Positions 32,902 through 41,616 of a stretch of 64,000 nucleotides of DNA are shown here, in pieces. The notes under the pieces are model-generated. The model did not search any database and was not told where the DNA came from. It was given only the letters and a program-made list of their open reading frames with translations. The position numbers and the translations under genes were made by a program. Origin of the DNA: Halosimplex salinum (GTDB taxonomy: Archaea; Halobacteriota; Halobacteria; Halobacteriales; Haloarculaceae); assembly GCF_003730195.1 (NCBI RefSeq), contig NZ_QWGG01000006.1:62001-126000 (forward strand), written 5' to 3'. Position 1 is the stretch's first letter. Each line of letters starts with the position of its first letter.

Positions 32902-34455
32902 TCAGTCGTCGCGGTCGGCGCCCGCGTCGACCGCCGCGCCGTCGCTGACCGCGCCGAACTCGAAGCGCACGCCGCCGCTCTCGCTCTCGGTGACCTCGAC
33001 CTCCCAGCCGTGGGCCTCGGCGATGGTGCGGACGATGCTCAGGCCCAGCCCCGTCCCCTCGTCGCTGGTCGAGTAGCCCGCGTCGAAGACGCGGTCGCGG
33101 TGTTCGGGGGGGATGCCGGGGCCGTCGTCGGCGACGAAGAAGCCCTGTCGGTCCGCGAGCGTGCCGACGGTGACCGTCACCGCGTTCCTGCCGTACTCGT
33201 CCGAGTCGTCGGTGTCGTCGGCCTGTGGCCGACTGCTCGTGGAGCCGTGCTCCACGCTGTCCTCTCGAGCGTGCGACGGAGGGCTCGTCGAACCGTGTTC
33301 GACGGAGTTCCGGAAGACGTTCTCGAGGAGTTGCTGGAGGCGGCTCGGGTCGGCCAGCAGGCGCGCGTCGGTCGCGACGTCGAGGGTCGCCGCGTCGGTC
33401 TCGACGACTCGCCAGGCCGCTCGGGCCACGTCGGCCAGTTCGGTCGGCTGGGGGTCGCTCACGGTCTCGCCCTCGCGAGCGAGGGTGAGCACGTCGCCGA
33501 CCAGCGCGTCGATCCGGTGGAGCGCGCGCTCGATAGCGTCGAAGTGCTCCTCGTCGCCCTCCGCGCGAGCGAACTCCAGTCGGCCGAGCGCGACCTCGAG
33601 CGGGTTGCGCAGGTCGTGCGAGATGACGCTCGCGAACCGCTCCAGCCGCTCGTTCTGTCGTTCGAGCTGTGTCTCGTACTTCTTGCGCTCGGTGATGTCA
33701 CGGGTCACGCCGACGACGCCGAGGACGTCCCCGTGTTCGTCGCGCCAGGGCGCCTTCGACGTCGTCACGTAGGTCTCCTCGAGGTCGTCGCCGTAGGCGT
33801 GTTCGATCCGGTCCTCGATCGACTCGCCGGTCTCGACGACCGTCCGGTCGTCCGCGACCGCCTCCTCGGAGAGTTCCGGCGGGTAGAGGTCGTAGTCGGT
33901 CTTGCCGAGGATGTCTTCGGCGGTGTGGTGGCGTTTCCCGTCCGGGCTCTCGAGGTAGGGCGGACCGGTGAGCCGCGGTACCTCGTCGCTGAGTCGGACG
34001 TGGCGACTCTGTCGGTCCTTGAAGTAGATGGACAGCGGGACGTTCTCCAGCAGGGAGTCGAGCATCGTCGACTCGCGGCGCTCCGCGCGGCGGCGCTCGA
34101 CCAGCGACACGAGTCTGCCGAGGGTCGCGACGCGGTCGAAGTCGTCGTCGACCTGGAGATAGCTGTCGACGCCGAGTTCGGCGGCGGTCGCCGGTGCGAA
34201 GGAGTCTGCGGCAGCGAACACGACGACCGGTAGCGAGTCGGAGTACTCGCGGACAGCCTCGACGACGGCCGGTCCGTCGAAGGACGCGTCGCTGTCACAG
34301 ACGACCGCGTCGAACTGTCCGTCGCGTAGCTCTGCAGACACGTCGACCGGCGGAGTCGCGGCGCTGAGCGCGAGCGCGCCGCTGGATTCGCGCCAGCGCT
34401 CCGTCACGGTCGGGGCGTCCGGGCCGACGTAGAGGACCGCAGGTGGCGTGTGCAT
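32902..34455 (-). CDS. PAS sensor histidine kinase with receiver-like N-terminus
   Basis: This 517-aa soluble kinase has a receiver-like domain (1-115, candidate Asp in VVCDSDASFD), a PAS/PAC domain (about 130-255, ending GVVGVTRDITERK), HisKA with FASVISHDLRNPLEVALGRL (phospho-His about residue 280) and HATPase (N box, then DDGPGIPPEHRDRVF and GTGLGLSIVRTIAEAHG). There are no transmembrane helices, so the signal is intracellular. The N box is expanded by a duplicated SVEHGSTS segment (about residues 383-420). No response regulator is adjacent. Confidence 0.9.
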   Translation of the reverse strand: MHTPPAVLYVGPDAPTVTERWRESSGALALSAATPPVDVSAELRDGQFDAVVCDSDASFDGPAVVEAVREYSDSLPVVVFAAADSFAPATAAELGVDSYLQVDDDFDRVATLGRLVSLVERRRAERRESTMLDSLLENVPLSIYFKDRQSRHVRLSDEVPRLTGPPYLESPDGKRHHTAEDILGKTDYDLYPPELSEEAVADDRTVVETGESIEDRIEHAYGDDLEETYVTTSKAPWRDEHGDVLGVVGVTRDITERKKYETQLERQNERLERFASVISHDLRNPLEVALGRLEFARAEGDEEHFDAIERALHRIDALVGDVLTLAREGETVSDPQPTELADVARAAWRVVETDAATLDVATDARLLADPSRLQQLLENVFRNSVEHGSTSPPSHAREDSVEHGSTSSRPQADDTDDSDEYGRNAVTVTVGTLADRQGFFVADDGPGIPPEHRDRVFDAGYSTSDEGTGLGLSIVRTIAEAHGWEVEVTESESGGVRFEFGAVSDGAAVDAGADRDD

Positions 34456-34664
34456 ACGGGACTCCGAGACGATGTATCCGTTAGCGCCTGCCCGTGCATA
34501 AGTACGGGGGTCGATCGAACCCCGCTCCGCGAACGGGGCCGCGGTCGGTGGATACGGCTCGGCCGCCGGCGCCCGAGACGCGGGATCCGGTGGGCGGGGC
34601 CGGGCCTCCGCCGCGTGACGGTCGGCTCCGCGGCGCTTTTGACCGCGGGCGCCCTACGGCGGCT

Positions 34665-34868
34665 ATGACGACCCAGCCATGCGACGGCTGTGGCGACGAC
34701 GTGAGCATCGCCGGCGGCATCGCCAACATCTGGACGCTCGAGAAGTCCACGACCGACGGCATGACGCTGGAACTCGCCGACGGCTCCGAGCACTTCCTCT
34801 GTTACGACTGCATGGAGCGACTCCCCGACGACCACGACCCCACGGCCGAGGACGTCGCCGACCTGTAG
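34665..34868 (+). CDS. Small zinc-ribbon protein (CxxC...CxxC)
   Basis: This 67-aa protein has knuckles CDGCGDD at residues 6-9 and CYDC near residue 46-49, with an amphipathic middle (IANIWTLEKSTTDGMTLEL). It probably binds one zinc ion. A TATA-like CGCTTTTGACC lies about 27 bp upstream of the ATG at 34665. The family is haloarchaeal and of unknown function. Confidence 0.7.
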   Translation: MTTQPCDGCGDDVSIAGGIANIWTLEKSTTDGMTLELADGSEHFLCYDCMERLPDDHDPTAEDVADL

Positions 34869-34895
34869 CCGTCGACGCGGGCGACCGCGTCTCCG

Positions 34896-36287
34896 TCAGG
34901 CGTCCGGTCCCTCGTCGTGGTCGAGCGTCGACGACGTCTCGCCGTCGTCGGCGGTCCAGACGACGCTGAGGACGTAGTCGCTCGCGACGCCGACGGCGAC
35001 GGAGTCGCCCGCGACGACGGTCTCGCCGTCGCCGCTTGCCGACCCCTGCCACGGTCCGGCGCCGGTCTGGTCCGCGCCTTCCACGTCTTCGAAGCCCTTC
35101 CCTCGAATCGAGAGGGCGCTCCGGTCGATACTGTCCCCTCCCTCGTGACTGACGGTGCAGATACCGCGACCGTCGCCCCGCTCCTCGTAGTCCATCGACA
35201 GCGAAACCGTCGGCGCGTTGGGCCGTGTGTCGTCGCTCGAGACGTTCGGCCCGGGAAACTCTCCGGGGAACTCCGTGACCTCGCCGGTCGGGACGAGCGC
35301 CGTCGCGGTGACCGCCCGGCCGTCCGCGCGGACCGTCGGGTCGCTGCCGAGGAACGCCTCGGAGTCGCCCGCCCAGTCGGCCATCGCTGACCGGTCCGAC
35401 CCCTCGTCGGCGAAGACGGCGGCCGCGTGGGCTCGGGTCTCGTCGCTCCCGACGTGGTAGCCCATCCCCTCGCCGACGCCGCCCTCGAAGGTCTCTCCGG
35501 CCTCGTGCGTGCGCCCCTGGAGGACGTGCGCGCTCCCGACCGCGTCGAGGAGGCGGGCGCAGTCGTCGACGGCGTCGACGTACTGCGCCGCGTTGCCGGT
35601 CCGGGCGTCGACGACCGCTTCGACGACCGGCCGTTTGTCCGAGTCGTCCCAGCTACTGACCGCACCCGCGGTGACGAGCATGCCGTCGCGGACGGCCACC
35701 GCTCGCTGGTCGTCGGTGCTGAAGATCCGGAAGCCGTGCCGGGAGTCGTCGGCCTCGAAGCCGTGGTCCCGGAACCCGTCCTCGACGCGTTTCCGGCCGA
35801 ACTCGCCGACGAGGACGGTAGCGGACCGGGCGAACCGATAGATCGCGGTCAGGTCACCGAGCGTCCCGACGCCCGGGATCGGGTACTCCTCGTCGAAGTC
35901 CGCCAGCGCGTCCGCGCCGAGGTCGCCCTCGTGCTCGCGCAGTGATCGCGGCGCCATCGCGAGGAACGCGTAGCCCGAGGCGTCCGTCTGGTCGAGCGAC
36001 TCCGGGTCCGGCATCCACTTCGCCAGATCCGAAACCGGGGTCTCCGGTCGACTCGCGACGGGCGTCGCCGTCGCCGTCCCCGAGGCCGTGGCGGTGTCGG
36101 TCGCGGTCGGGGTACTCCCGCCGCCGTCTCCGTCGCCGGTCCCGCCTCCGTCGCCGGATCCGTCTCCATCGCCGTTCGGCTGTTCGGTCGCAGTGCCGTC
36201 GCCGCCGCCCAGACACCCCGCGAGCGACGACAGCCCGGCGATCGCGACTCCCCCTCGCTTCAGTACGTTTCGGCGCGTCTCCTGCAT
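34896..36287 (-). CDS. Tat lipoprotein, first of a tandem pair
   Basis: This 463-aa protein starts RRNVLKRGGVAIAG...LAGC: a twin-arginine signal and lipobox, so a Tat-exported lipid-anchored protein. Gly/Asp/Thr-rich linkers follow (about 28-80). A unique domain of about 270 residues comes next. The last ~105 residues show HEGGDSIDRSALSIRG, a G..W..GSASGDGETVVAGDSV strand pair, and DYVLSVVWTADDGE, which resembles the beta domain of haloarchaeal type IV pilins (inference). It is paralogous to the gene at 36369-37748, sharing the end EGPDA. Confidence 0.7.
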   Translation of the reverse strand: MQETRRNVLKRGGVAIAGLSSLAGCLGGGDGTATEQPNGDGDGSGDGGGTGDGDGGGSTPTATDTATASGTATATPVASRPETPVSDLAKWMPDPESLDQTDASGYAFLAMAPRSLREHEGDLGADALADFDEEYPIPGVGTLGDLTAIYRFARSATVLVGEFGRKRVEDGFRDHGFEADDSRHGFRIFSTDDQRAVAVRDGMLVTAGAVSSWDDSDKRPVVEAVVDARTGNAAQYVDAVDDCARLLDAVGSAHVLQGRTHEAGETFEGGVGEGMGYHVGSDETRAHAAAVFADEGSDRSAMADWAGDSEAFLGSDPTVRADGRAVTATALVPTGEVTEFPGEFPGPNVSSDDTRPNAPTVSLSMDYEERGDGRGICTVSHEGGDSIDRSALSIRGKGFEDVEGADQTGAGPWQGSASGDGETVVAGDSVAVGVASDYVLSVVWTADDGETSSTLDHDEGPDA

Positions 36288-36368
36288 CGACTCGGTGTCT
36301 TTCGAGTACCTGTAAAGTAGTTGCGGAGTACTCCGGTGGGCGCTCGCGTCACCGCGCCCCTCCGAGCG

Positions 36369-37748
36369 TCAGGCGTCTGGGCCTTCGCCGTGCATGATCG
36401 TCGCCGAGGCGTCGCCGTCTGGGGACTGCCAGACGACGCTGATCTCGTAGTCGCTGGCGGCGCCCACCTCGACGAAGTCACCTGCGATGACCGACTCGTC
36501 GTCCGCGCTGGCGGTTCCCTGCCACTGCCCGCCCTCGGTCTGGTCGACCTCGTCCACGTCGGCGAAGCCCGACCCGTGGAGGAACAGTTCGTCCCGCGGG
36601 ATCGACTCCCCGCCGTCGTGGGTCACTTCGAGGACGCCGACGCCGTCGCCCGTCTCCTCGTAGTCGTAGCCGAACGTCGCCGTGGGCGTCTCCGAGCCGC
36701 GGCCGCCCGACTGGCCGGGCACGTCCGAGCGGAAGGTACCGATCTCACCGCTCGGGACCGTCGCCGTCGCGGTGGCGACCCGACCGTCCGTCGCGATGTC
36801 CGGCTCCTGCCCGTAGAACACGTCGGTCTCGTCGGCCCAGTCGGCCAGCGGTTTCGCGTCCGTCCGTCCCTCGCGGAAGACGACCGGGGTCGTGACGTGC
36901 GTTTCGGCACCGTCGACCTCGATCCCGAGCCCACCCGCGACCGCGCCGTCGAAGGTCTCGCCGACGGGGTGGGTCCGCCCGCGGAGGAGGTGAGCAGAGC
37001 CGAGCGCGGTCGCGAGTCGGTCGCAGTCGTCCGCCGCGTCGACGTAGCGCTCGCCCGCACCAGCCTTCGCGTCGACGACTGCCTCGACGGTGGCTCGCGC
37101 CTGTGTCCCGTCGCTGACGGCGGGTGCGGAGACGAGCGCGTTCTCGCTCAGCGCCGCCGCGCCGCCGCCGTCGCCGCCGGCGGTGAAGACGGCGAACCCG
37201 TGTCTGGTGTCCGTCTCGGACAGTCCCCGACTGCGGAAGCCCTCGGCGGCGCTCTCGCGGTCGACGCCGCCCTCGAAGACGAGGGCCCGCAGGCCGATCT
37301 GGTGGAACTTCGTCGCGTCCGCGTAGGTGTCGACGCCCGGCACGTTCGCGTCGGACCGCAGCCCTTCCGTCGTGCCGTCGCCGAGGGCCGATTTCTGGGC
37401 GACGATGGCCGCGGGCGCGATGGACGTGAACTCGTAGTGGTCCTGACCGAGGGCGGCGGGTGCCGGGAACCACGCCGCGTAGTCCGCTGTCGAGAGGGGC
37501 GCCGACCCGTCGACCGGGGTCGGCGTCTCGGTCGCGGTGGCCGTGTCGGTCGCCGTCGCCGGTTCGGTGGCTGTGGCCGTCTCGGTCGCAGTGGCCGCGG
37601 CGGTCGGGTCGGGCGGGGCCGTGTCGGTCGCCCCGGCCGGGCGGTCGGGGGTGTCTGTGGCGTCACCGTCACTCAGACAGCCGGCGATCGATCCGGCGAG
37701 GAGGACGCCGGTCGCGCGTTTCAGAAACGTGCGTCGCGGGGATGGCAT
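36369..37748 (-). CDS. Tat lipoprotein, second of a tandem pair
   Basis: This 459-aa protein starts at the ATG at 37748; longer open frame upstream is antisense to the helicase. The signal is RRTFLKRATGVLLAGSIAGC (twin arginine and lipobox), followed by a Thr/Ala/Glu-rich tether (TATETATATEP-type, about 35-75). Domain order and many positions match the paralogue downstream: YVDAADDCDRLATALGSAHL against YVDAVDDCARLLDAVGSAHV, and the C-terminal HDGGESIPRDELFLHG / YEISVVWQSPDGD pilin-like part. Function is unknown; probably a cell-surface protein. Confidence 0.72.
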   Translation of the reverse strand: MPSPRRTFLKRATGVLLAGSIAGCLSDGDATDTPDRPAGATDTAPPDPTAAATATETATATEPATATDTATATETPTPVDGSAPLSTADYAAWFPAPAALGQDHYEFTSIAPAAIVAQKSALGDGTTEGLRSDANVPGVDTYADATKFHQIGLRALVFEGGVDRESAAEGFRSRGLSETDTRHGFAVFTAGGDGGGAAALSENALVSAPAVSDGTQARATVEAVVDAKAGAGERYVDAADDCDRLATALGSAHLLRGRTHPVGETFDGAVAGGLGIEVDGAETHVTTPVVFREGRTDAKPLADWADETDVFYGQEPDIATDGRVATATATVPSGEIGTFRSDVPGQSGGRGSETPTATFGYDYEETGDGVGVLEVTHDGGESIPRDELFLHGSGFADVDEVDQTEGGQWQGTASADDESVIAGDFVEVGAASDYEISVVWQSPDGDASATIMHGEGPDA

Positions 37749-37889
37749 CGTCACGGCGTTTCTCGCGGGGTCGCAAATAACTACTGTTTGACACGGGCGT
37801 CGGCGGGCGGCGACGGTCGTCGTCGGGTCGACGCCCCGACGTCCGTGCCTTCCGGCAGGTTTACCCTCCCTGCACCAGTGTCCTCTCAC

Positions 37890-39746
37890 GTGCAACCGGG
37901 TCGGATATTCGACGAGTTCCCGGCGCCCTCCTACCGTGGGGCCCAGGAGCAGGCGCTCGCTGACATCCGCGACGCCTTCGAGGCCGACAACGACGTGGTC
38001 CTCGTGCGAGCCCCGACCGGCAGCGGGAAGTCCCTCCTCGCGCGCGCCATCGCGGGCTGTGCCCGCACCGCGGGCGAGAGCGAGGCCGGCGAGGTCATCG
38101 ACGCCTACTACACGACCCCGCAGGTCTCCCAGCTGGACGACGTGGCCGGCGACGACCTCCTCACCGACCTCAAAGTGATCCGCGGGAAGAACAACTACGA
38201 CTGCATCCTCCCCGGGGAGACCGACACCCCCGTCGACCAGGCGCCCTGCGCCCGCGAGCGGATGTTCGACTGCCAGGTCCAGCATCGCTGTCCGTACTTC
38301 TCCGACCGCGCCATCGCCGCGAACAACCGCATCGCGGCGATGACGCTCGCCTACTTCATGCAGACCGCCGGCTCCGACGTGTTCGGCCAGCGCGACGTGC
38401 TCGTGATCGACGAGGCCCACGGATTGGGCAACTGGGCGGAGATGTACGCCACTATCGACCTCGGGCCCGACAGCGTCCCCATCTGGGACGCCTGCGAACC
38501 GCCCGACGTTGACGGCCTCGACGACGCCGTCAGCTACGCCGACACCCTCCACACCATGGCCGGCCGGCGACTCACCGAGGTGCGCCAGCAGGCCGAACTC
38601 GACCCCGAGGAGGCCGCAGAACGGGACAAACTCGTCCAGTTGCAGTCCGACCTGTCGTGGTTCTCCGAGGACTACCGCGACCCAGAGAGCGCGACGACGT
38701 GGGTCGTCGACCAGCCCGACGGTGAGGGCTCGCGGGTGACGATCAAGCCGATGGCGCCCGAGAAGTACCTCAAACACACCGTGTGGGACCGCGCCCAAAA
38801 CTTCGCGCTCCTCTCGGCGACCATCCTCAACAAGGACGCCTTCTGCGCCAACGTCGGCCTCGCGCCCGACCGCGTCGAACTCGTGGAGGTGCCCCACACC
38901 TTCCCCGTCGAGAACCGGCCGCTGTACGACGTGACGCAGGGGAAGATGACCTACGAGGCCCGCGACGAGACCATCCCGCGCGTCGCCGAGACGCTCGTCC
39001 GGATCATGCAGGCCCACCCCGACGAGAAGGGGATCGTCCACTGCCACTCCTACGCCATCCAGGACCAGTTGCAGGCGCACCTCCGCGAGTTCGGCGTCGA
39101 CTCGCGCGTCCGCTCGCACGACTCCGCGGACCGCGACGCGCAACTGTCGACGTGGAAGCGCGTCGACGACCCCGACGTGTTCCTCTCCGTCAAGATGGAG
39201 GAGGCGCTGGATCTGGAGGGTGACCTCTGTCGCTGGCAACTGCTCTGCAAGGCGCCGTATCCCAACACCCGCGACTCCCGCGTCGCCGCGCGACTGGAGG
39301 ACGACCAGTGGGGCTGGTACTACCGGACGGCGCTCAGGACCGTGATCCAGGCCTGCGGGCGCCCGGTGCGAGCGCCGGACGACTACGGCGCGACGTACCT
39401 CGCCGACTCCTCCTTGCTCGACCTCTTCGAGCGCGCCCGCGTCGACATGCCCGGCTGGTTCGCCGAACAGGTCGACCGGATGAGCGAGCCGGACTTGCCG
39501 GCGTTCGACGCCGGAGCCGCGACCGCTTCGAGCGGCGGGGCGACCGGCGGGTCGAGTCGCTCGCGCTCGTCGAGTTCCGGGAGTTCCAGCGGGAGCGGTT
39601 CGGGGTCGGCCGGCGCTTCGGCGTCCGGCTCACAATCGGGATCGGGCGGTGACGGCGACGGCGGCAACTCGCGGAGCGGTCGCCGCCGCTCGCGCCGCTC
39701 GAAGTCCAAATCCAACCCCATCGCGGACGTGTGGGACACGGAGTAG
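37890..39746 (+). CDS. XPD/DinG-type Fe-S DNA helicase
   Basis: This 618-aa superfamily-2 helicase starts at the GTG at 37890, about 30 bp after a TATA-like GGTTTACC (GTG 37878 is the alternative). It has Walker A RAPTGSGKSLLARAI, a four-cysteine cluster (DCILPGE ... APCARERMFDCQVQHRC) as in XPD iron-sulfur helicases, DEAH box IDEAHGLGNW, and motifs V/VI around VIQACGRPVRAPDDYG. The last ~100 residues are a Ser/Gly-rich tail ending in an Arg/Lys patch (RSGRRRSRRSKSKS), a basic region unusual in this organism. Likely roles: DNA repair or replication-fork processing. Confidence 0.85.
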   Translation: MQPGRIFDEFPAPSYRGAQEQALADIRDAFEADNDVVLVRAPTGSGKSLLARAIAGCARTAGESEAGEVIDAYYTTPQVSQLDDVAGDDLLTDLKVIRGKNNYDCILPGETDTPVDQAPCARERMFDCQVQHRCPYFSDRAIAANNRIAAMTLAYFMQTAGSDVFGQRDVLVIDEAHGLGNWAEMYATIDLGPDSVPIWDACEPPDVDGLDDAVSYADTLHTMAGRRLTEVRQQAELDPEEAAERDKLVQLQSDLSWFSEDYRDPESATTWVVDQPDGEGSRVTIKPMAPEKYLKHTVWDRAQNFALLSATILNKDAFCANVGLAPDRVELVEVPHTFPVENRPLYDVTQGKMTYEARDETIPRVAETLVRIMQAHPDEKGIVHCHSYAIQDQLQAHLREFGVDSRVRSHDSADRDAQLSTWKRVDDPDVFLSVKMEEALDLEGDLCRWQLLCKAPYPNTRDSRVAARLEDDQWGWYYRTALRTVIQACGRPVRAPDDYGATYLADSSLLDLFERARVDMPGWFAEQVDRMSEPDLPAFDAGAATASSGGATGGSSRSRSSSSGSSSGSGSGSAGASASGSQSGSGGDGDGGNSRSGRRRSRRSKSKSNPIADVWDTE

Positions 39747-39761
39747 CGGCCAGTTACGGGT

Positions 39762-40433
39762 TCAGACACCGGACCCGACTTCGTCCATCGCGGCGTCGAC
39801 CAGCTTCGCCTCGGCCTTCCTGAGATGGTCCCCTGCGGTCTGTGGTGAACACCCCAGCACCGCCGCGACGTCCTCGTGGGTCGCCTCCCGGGGGCTCTCG
39901 TAGTACCCCAGTTCTTTCGCCGCGACGACCGCTTCACGCTGTCTGTCGCTCAGTCCGTTCGTCGACCCGTCATCCACCGACGGCGTCGAGGTGATCTCGT
40001 CGATCCGCACCTCGATATCGTCGCCCTGCCGCTCGAAGGCGTCCTGCAGGGGACCGGGGTCGCCGACGATCCTGGCGTGCACCTCGCCGTCCCGGAACAC
40101 GACGGGCGTTCGCACGATCAGCCCGCCGGCGTCGAGCGCGCTCGCGAGGCAACTGAATATCGGAACCGCCGACCGACGGACGTGGACGAGCACGCGGGCG
40201 CCCTCCTCGTTCTCGCCGGACACCTCACACCGCTCGACGCCCCTGAATTCGGGCGCCGAGTCGGTCAGCGGCGAGGGGTCGCCGTCGACGGCGAACAGGA
40301 GCATCGCGTCCTCGCTGGTCAGGTTCCAGTCGAGCACGCGCGCCCGGTCGATATCGGGGGTGTTCGCCAGCCGGTCGAACAGCGGCGGCGCCCGCTCCGG
40401 GTCGACGCGCGCGGTGACGCGGACGTGTTTCAT
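39762..40433 (-). CDS. HTH-10 (bacterio-opsin activator-type) transcription regulator
   Basis: This 223-aa protein has a ligand/sensing N-terminal half (MKHVRVTARVDPERAPPLFD and so on) and a C-terminal HTH-10 domain: LSDRQREAVVAAKELGYYES, ATHEDVAAVLGCSPQTAGDH, LRKAEAKLVD. This is the Bat-type haloarchaeal regulator layout without GAF/PAS domains. It is divergent from the DrrAB-like exporter genes, a likely target (inference). The TATA box TTTTATTAC fits a leaderless start at 40433. Confidence 0.85.
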   Translation of the reverse strand: MKHVRVTARVDPERAPPLFDRLANTPDIDRARVLDWNLTSEDAMLLFAVDGDPSPLTDSAPEFRGVERCEVSGENEEGARVLVHVRRSAVPIFSCLASALDAGGLIVRTPVVFRDGEVHARIVGDPGPLQDAFERQGDDIEVRIDEITSTPSVDDGSTNGLSDRQREAVVAAKELGYYESPREATHEDVAAVLGCSPQTAGDHLRKAEAKLVDAAMDEVGSGV

Positions 40434-40456
40434 CGCCCGACACGTCAGCCGAGTGC

Positions 40457-40466
40457 GTAATAAAAC
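40457..40466 (-). promoter_or_regulatory. TATA box of the HTH-10 regulator gene
   Basis: On the minus strand GTTTTATTAC is centred 28 bp before the ATG at 40433. Confidence 0.6.
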
Positions 40467-40521
40467 CCGATTCTATGCCGTACAGAACGCCCACCCGGGC
40501 GCCGGGACTCCGACGGTATAC

Positions 40522-41616
40522 ATGGCAGACACCTCAGCGCGAAGGCAGCGAGACGACACCGCCGAGACGAGAGCCGCCGCGGCCGACGGCACCCCCTCCA
40601 TCGACGTCGAGCACCTCGAACTCACCTACGGCGACGGGACGCGAGCCGTCGAGGGCGTGACGTTCTCGGTGCCGCGGGGAGAGTTCTTCGGCTTCCTCGG
40701 CCCCAACGGCGCCGGGAAGACGACGACGATCAAGGTCCTCGCTACCCTGCTCGAACCGACGAGCGGGCGCGTTCGAGTCAACGGGCACGACGTGACCGCG
40801 GACCGCACCGCAGTCAGAGCCTCCATCGGCTACATGGCCCAGGAGACCAGCGTCGACGAGGAACTCACCGCCCGCGAGAACCTCGCGTTCGCCTGTGACG
40901 CTTACGGGGTCGCCCGCGGCGAGCGCGGCGAGCGCATCGACGACCTGCTCGACCTCGTCGACCTGGCGGACGTCGCCGACACGCCCGCCGGAAACTTCTC
41001 CGGCGGGATGAAGAAGCGACTGGACGCCGCCACCGCGCTGGTCCACGACCCCGAACTCGTCTTCCTCGACGAGCCGACGACCGGACTCGACCCGAAGGCC
41101 CGCAATCGGCTGTGGGAGTACTTCGAGCGCATCAACGAGCGCGGGACGACGGTGTTCCTCACGACGCAGTACCTCGAAGAGGCCGACCGGCTCTGTGACA
41201 GGCTGGCGGTCATCCGCGACGGCCGCATCGTCGAGGACGGCTCTCCCGACGAACTGAAGCGGCGCGTCGGCGGCGAGGTCCTCGAACTCGAGATCGACGG
41301 GAGTTCGGAGATCACTGAGTCGGCCGCCGAAGTCGTCCGCGACGCGGCGACGCTCGATCCCGCGGCGACCGTCGAGGCGGTCGACGGCGCGGTCAGGGTC
41401 ACGGCGCGGGACGCCGGCGCCCTCGGTCCCGACCTCCTCCTCGCGCTCAGCGATGCGGGCGTGACAGTGACCGGGTTCGCCGTCGCGGAACCGACGCTCG
41501 ACGACGTGTTCTTCGCTATCGCCGACGAGTCGGTCGACGCGCTGGAGGCGCACGGGACGCGGCCGACCGACGGGGACGACACCGCGGGGCGACACCGAAC
41601 GGAGGTGGACGCATGA
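40522..41616 (+). CDS. ABC exporter ATP-binding protein (DrrA-like)
   Basis: This 364-aa ATPase has Walker A GPNGAGKTTT, signature FSGGMKKRLDAA, and Walker B LVFLDEPTTGLDPKARNR followed by TTQYLEEADRL, all typical of the DrrA/CcmA drug-export group. The C-terminal ~100 residues are the accessory domain of DrrA-type ATPases. About 30 hydrophilic residues precede the core. The TGA overlaps the ATG of the permease by 4 bases. Substrate is unknown: a drug, lipid or other hydrophobic compound. Confidence 0.88.
   Translation: MADTSARRQRDDTAETRAAAADGTPSIDVEHLELTYGDGTRAVEGVTFSVPRGEFFGFLGPNGAGKTTTIKVLATLLEPTSGRVRVNGHDVTADRTAVRASIGYMAQETSVDEELTARENLAFACDAYGVARGERGERIDDLLDLVDLADVADTPAGNFSGGMKKRLDAATALVHDPELVFLDEPTTGLDPKARNRLWEYFERINERGTTVFLTTQYLEEADRLCDRLAVIRDGRIVEDGSPDELKRRVGGEVLELEIDGSSEITESAAEVVRDAATLDPAATVEAVDGAVRVTARDAGALGPDLLLALSDAGVTVTGFAVAEPTLDDVFFAIADESVDALEAHGTRPTDGDDTAGRHRTEVDA

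Noticed and set aside
36321-37877. N-terminal extension of the helicase covering the second lipoprotein on the opposite strand
   Set aside because: The extension is Arg/Val-rich antisense sequence; the helicase fold starts near 37890 and the TATA spacing agrees.
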